The notes below the pieces were generated by a model. That model was not told where the DNA came from, ran no database searches, and worked only from the letters and a program-made list of their open reading frames with translations. Positions 5,607 through 5,608 of a DNA stretch of 5,608 nucleotides are shown here, in pieces. How positions within the stretch are numbered: position 1 is the stretch's first letter; the number at the start of each line of letters is the position of its first letter. Position numbers and translations under genes: made by a program. Origin of the DNA: DASWHX01 sp036397995 (GTDB lineage: Bacteria; Bacteroidota; Bacteroidia; Cytophagales; Cyclobacteriaceae). Location of the stretch: NCBI GenBank assembly GCA_036397995.1, contig DASWHX010000145.1, forward strand, positions 1 to 5,608, given 5' to 3'.

Positions 5607-5608
5607 TA

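Overview
The window looks like a chromosomal segment of a member of the Bacteroidota, probably an aerobic or facultative lineage. Three things point there. A near-perfect Bacteroidota-type -7 promoter box (TATATTTG) lies ahead of the last gene. Starts lack strong Shine-Dalgarno sequences. A GC-biased palindromic intergenic repeat sits in an otherwise AT-rich (roughly 40-45% GC) background. This assignment is inference from sequence style, not from a database search.

Layout from left to right. Positions 1-265 (+) hold the C-terminal end of an SRAP/YedK/HMCES-type gene (abasic-site DNA-protein crosslink repair), cut by the window edge and ending in a possible sliding-clamp-binding tail. Positions 266-902 contain no gene. 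They hold about three tandem copies of a ~131-bp unit, each containing an imperfect stem-loop, plus a partial copy, and then an AT-rich region with small repeats that probably includes the catalase promoter and operator. Positions 903-2420 (+) encode a complete small-subunit haem catalase. A clear stem-loop with a T-run follows it, in the gap between convergent genes.

On the minus strand, read from right to left, are proS (5520-4045), a short nfeD-type membrane protein (4028-3558) and floA (3553-2558). Gaps of 16 and 4 bases suggest one transcript, driven by the promoter at about 5563-5570. NfeD and FloA are a known pairing: FloA forms membrane-associated flotillin assemblies and short NfeD proteins are thought to work with it. 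Their link to prolyl-tRNA synthetase appears to be positional only. Two predicted starts should be shortened: proS to 5520 and nfeD to 4028.

The catalase removes hydrogen peroxide and the SRAP protein handles abasic-site damage, so the left half has an oxidative/DNA-damage flavour, but the two genes are separated by the repeat array and are probably transcribed separately. I see no phage, transposase, CRISPR, tRNA or rRNA. I do not see an undescribed multi-gene system. The items most worth a second look are the palindromic tandem array, the clamp-motif-like tail of the SRAP protein and the eroded zinc site of ProS.
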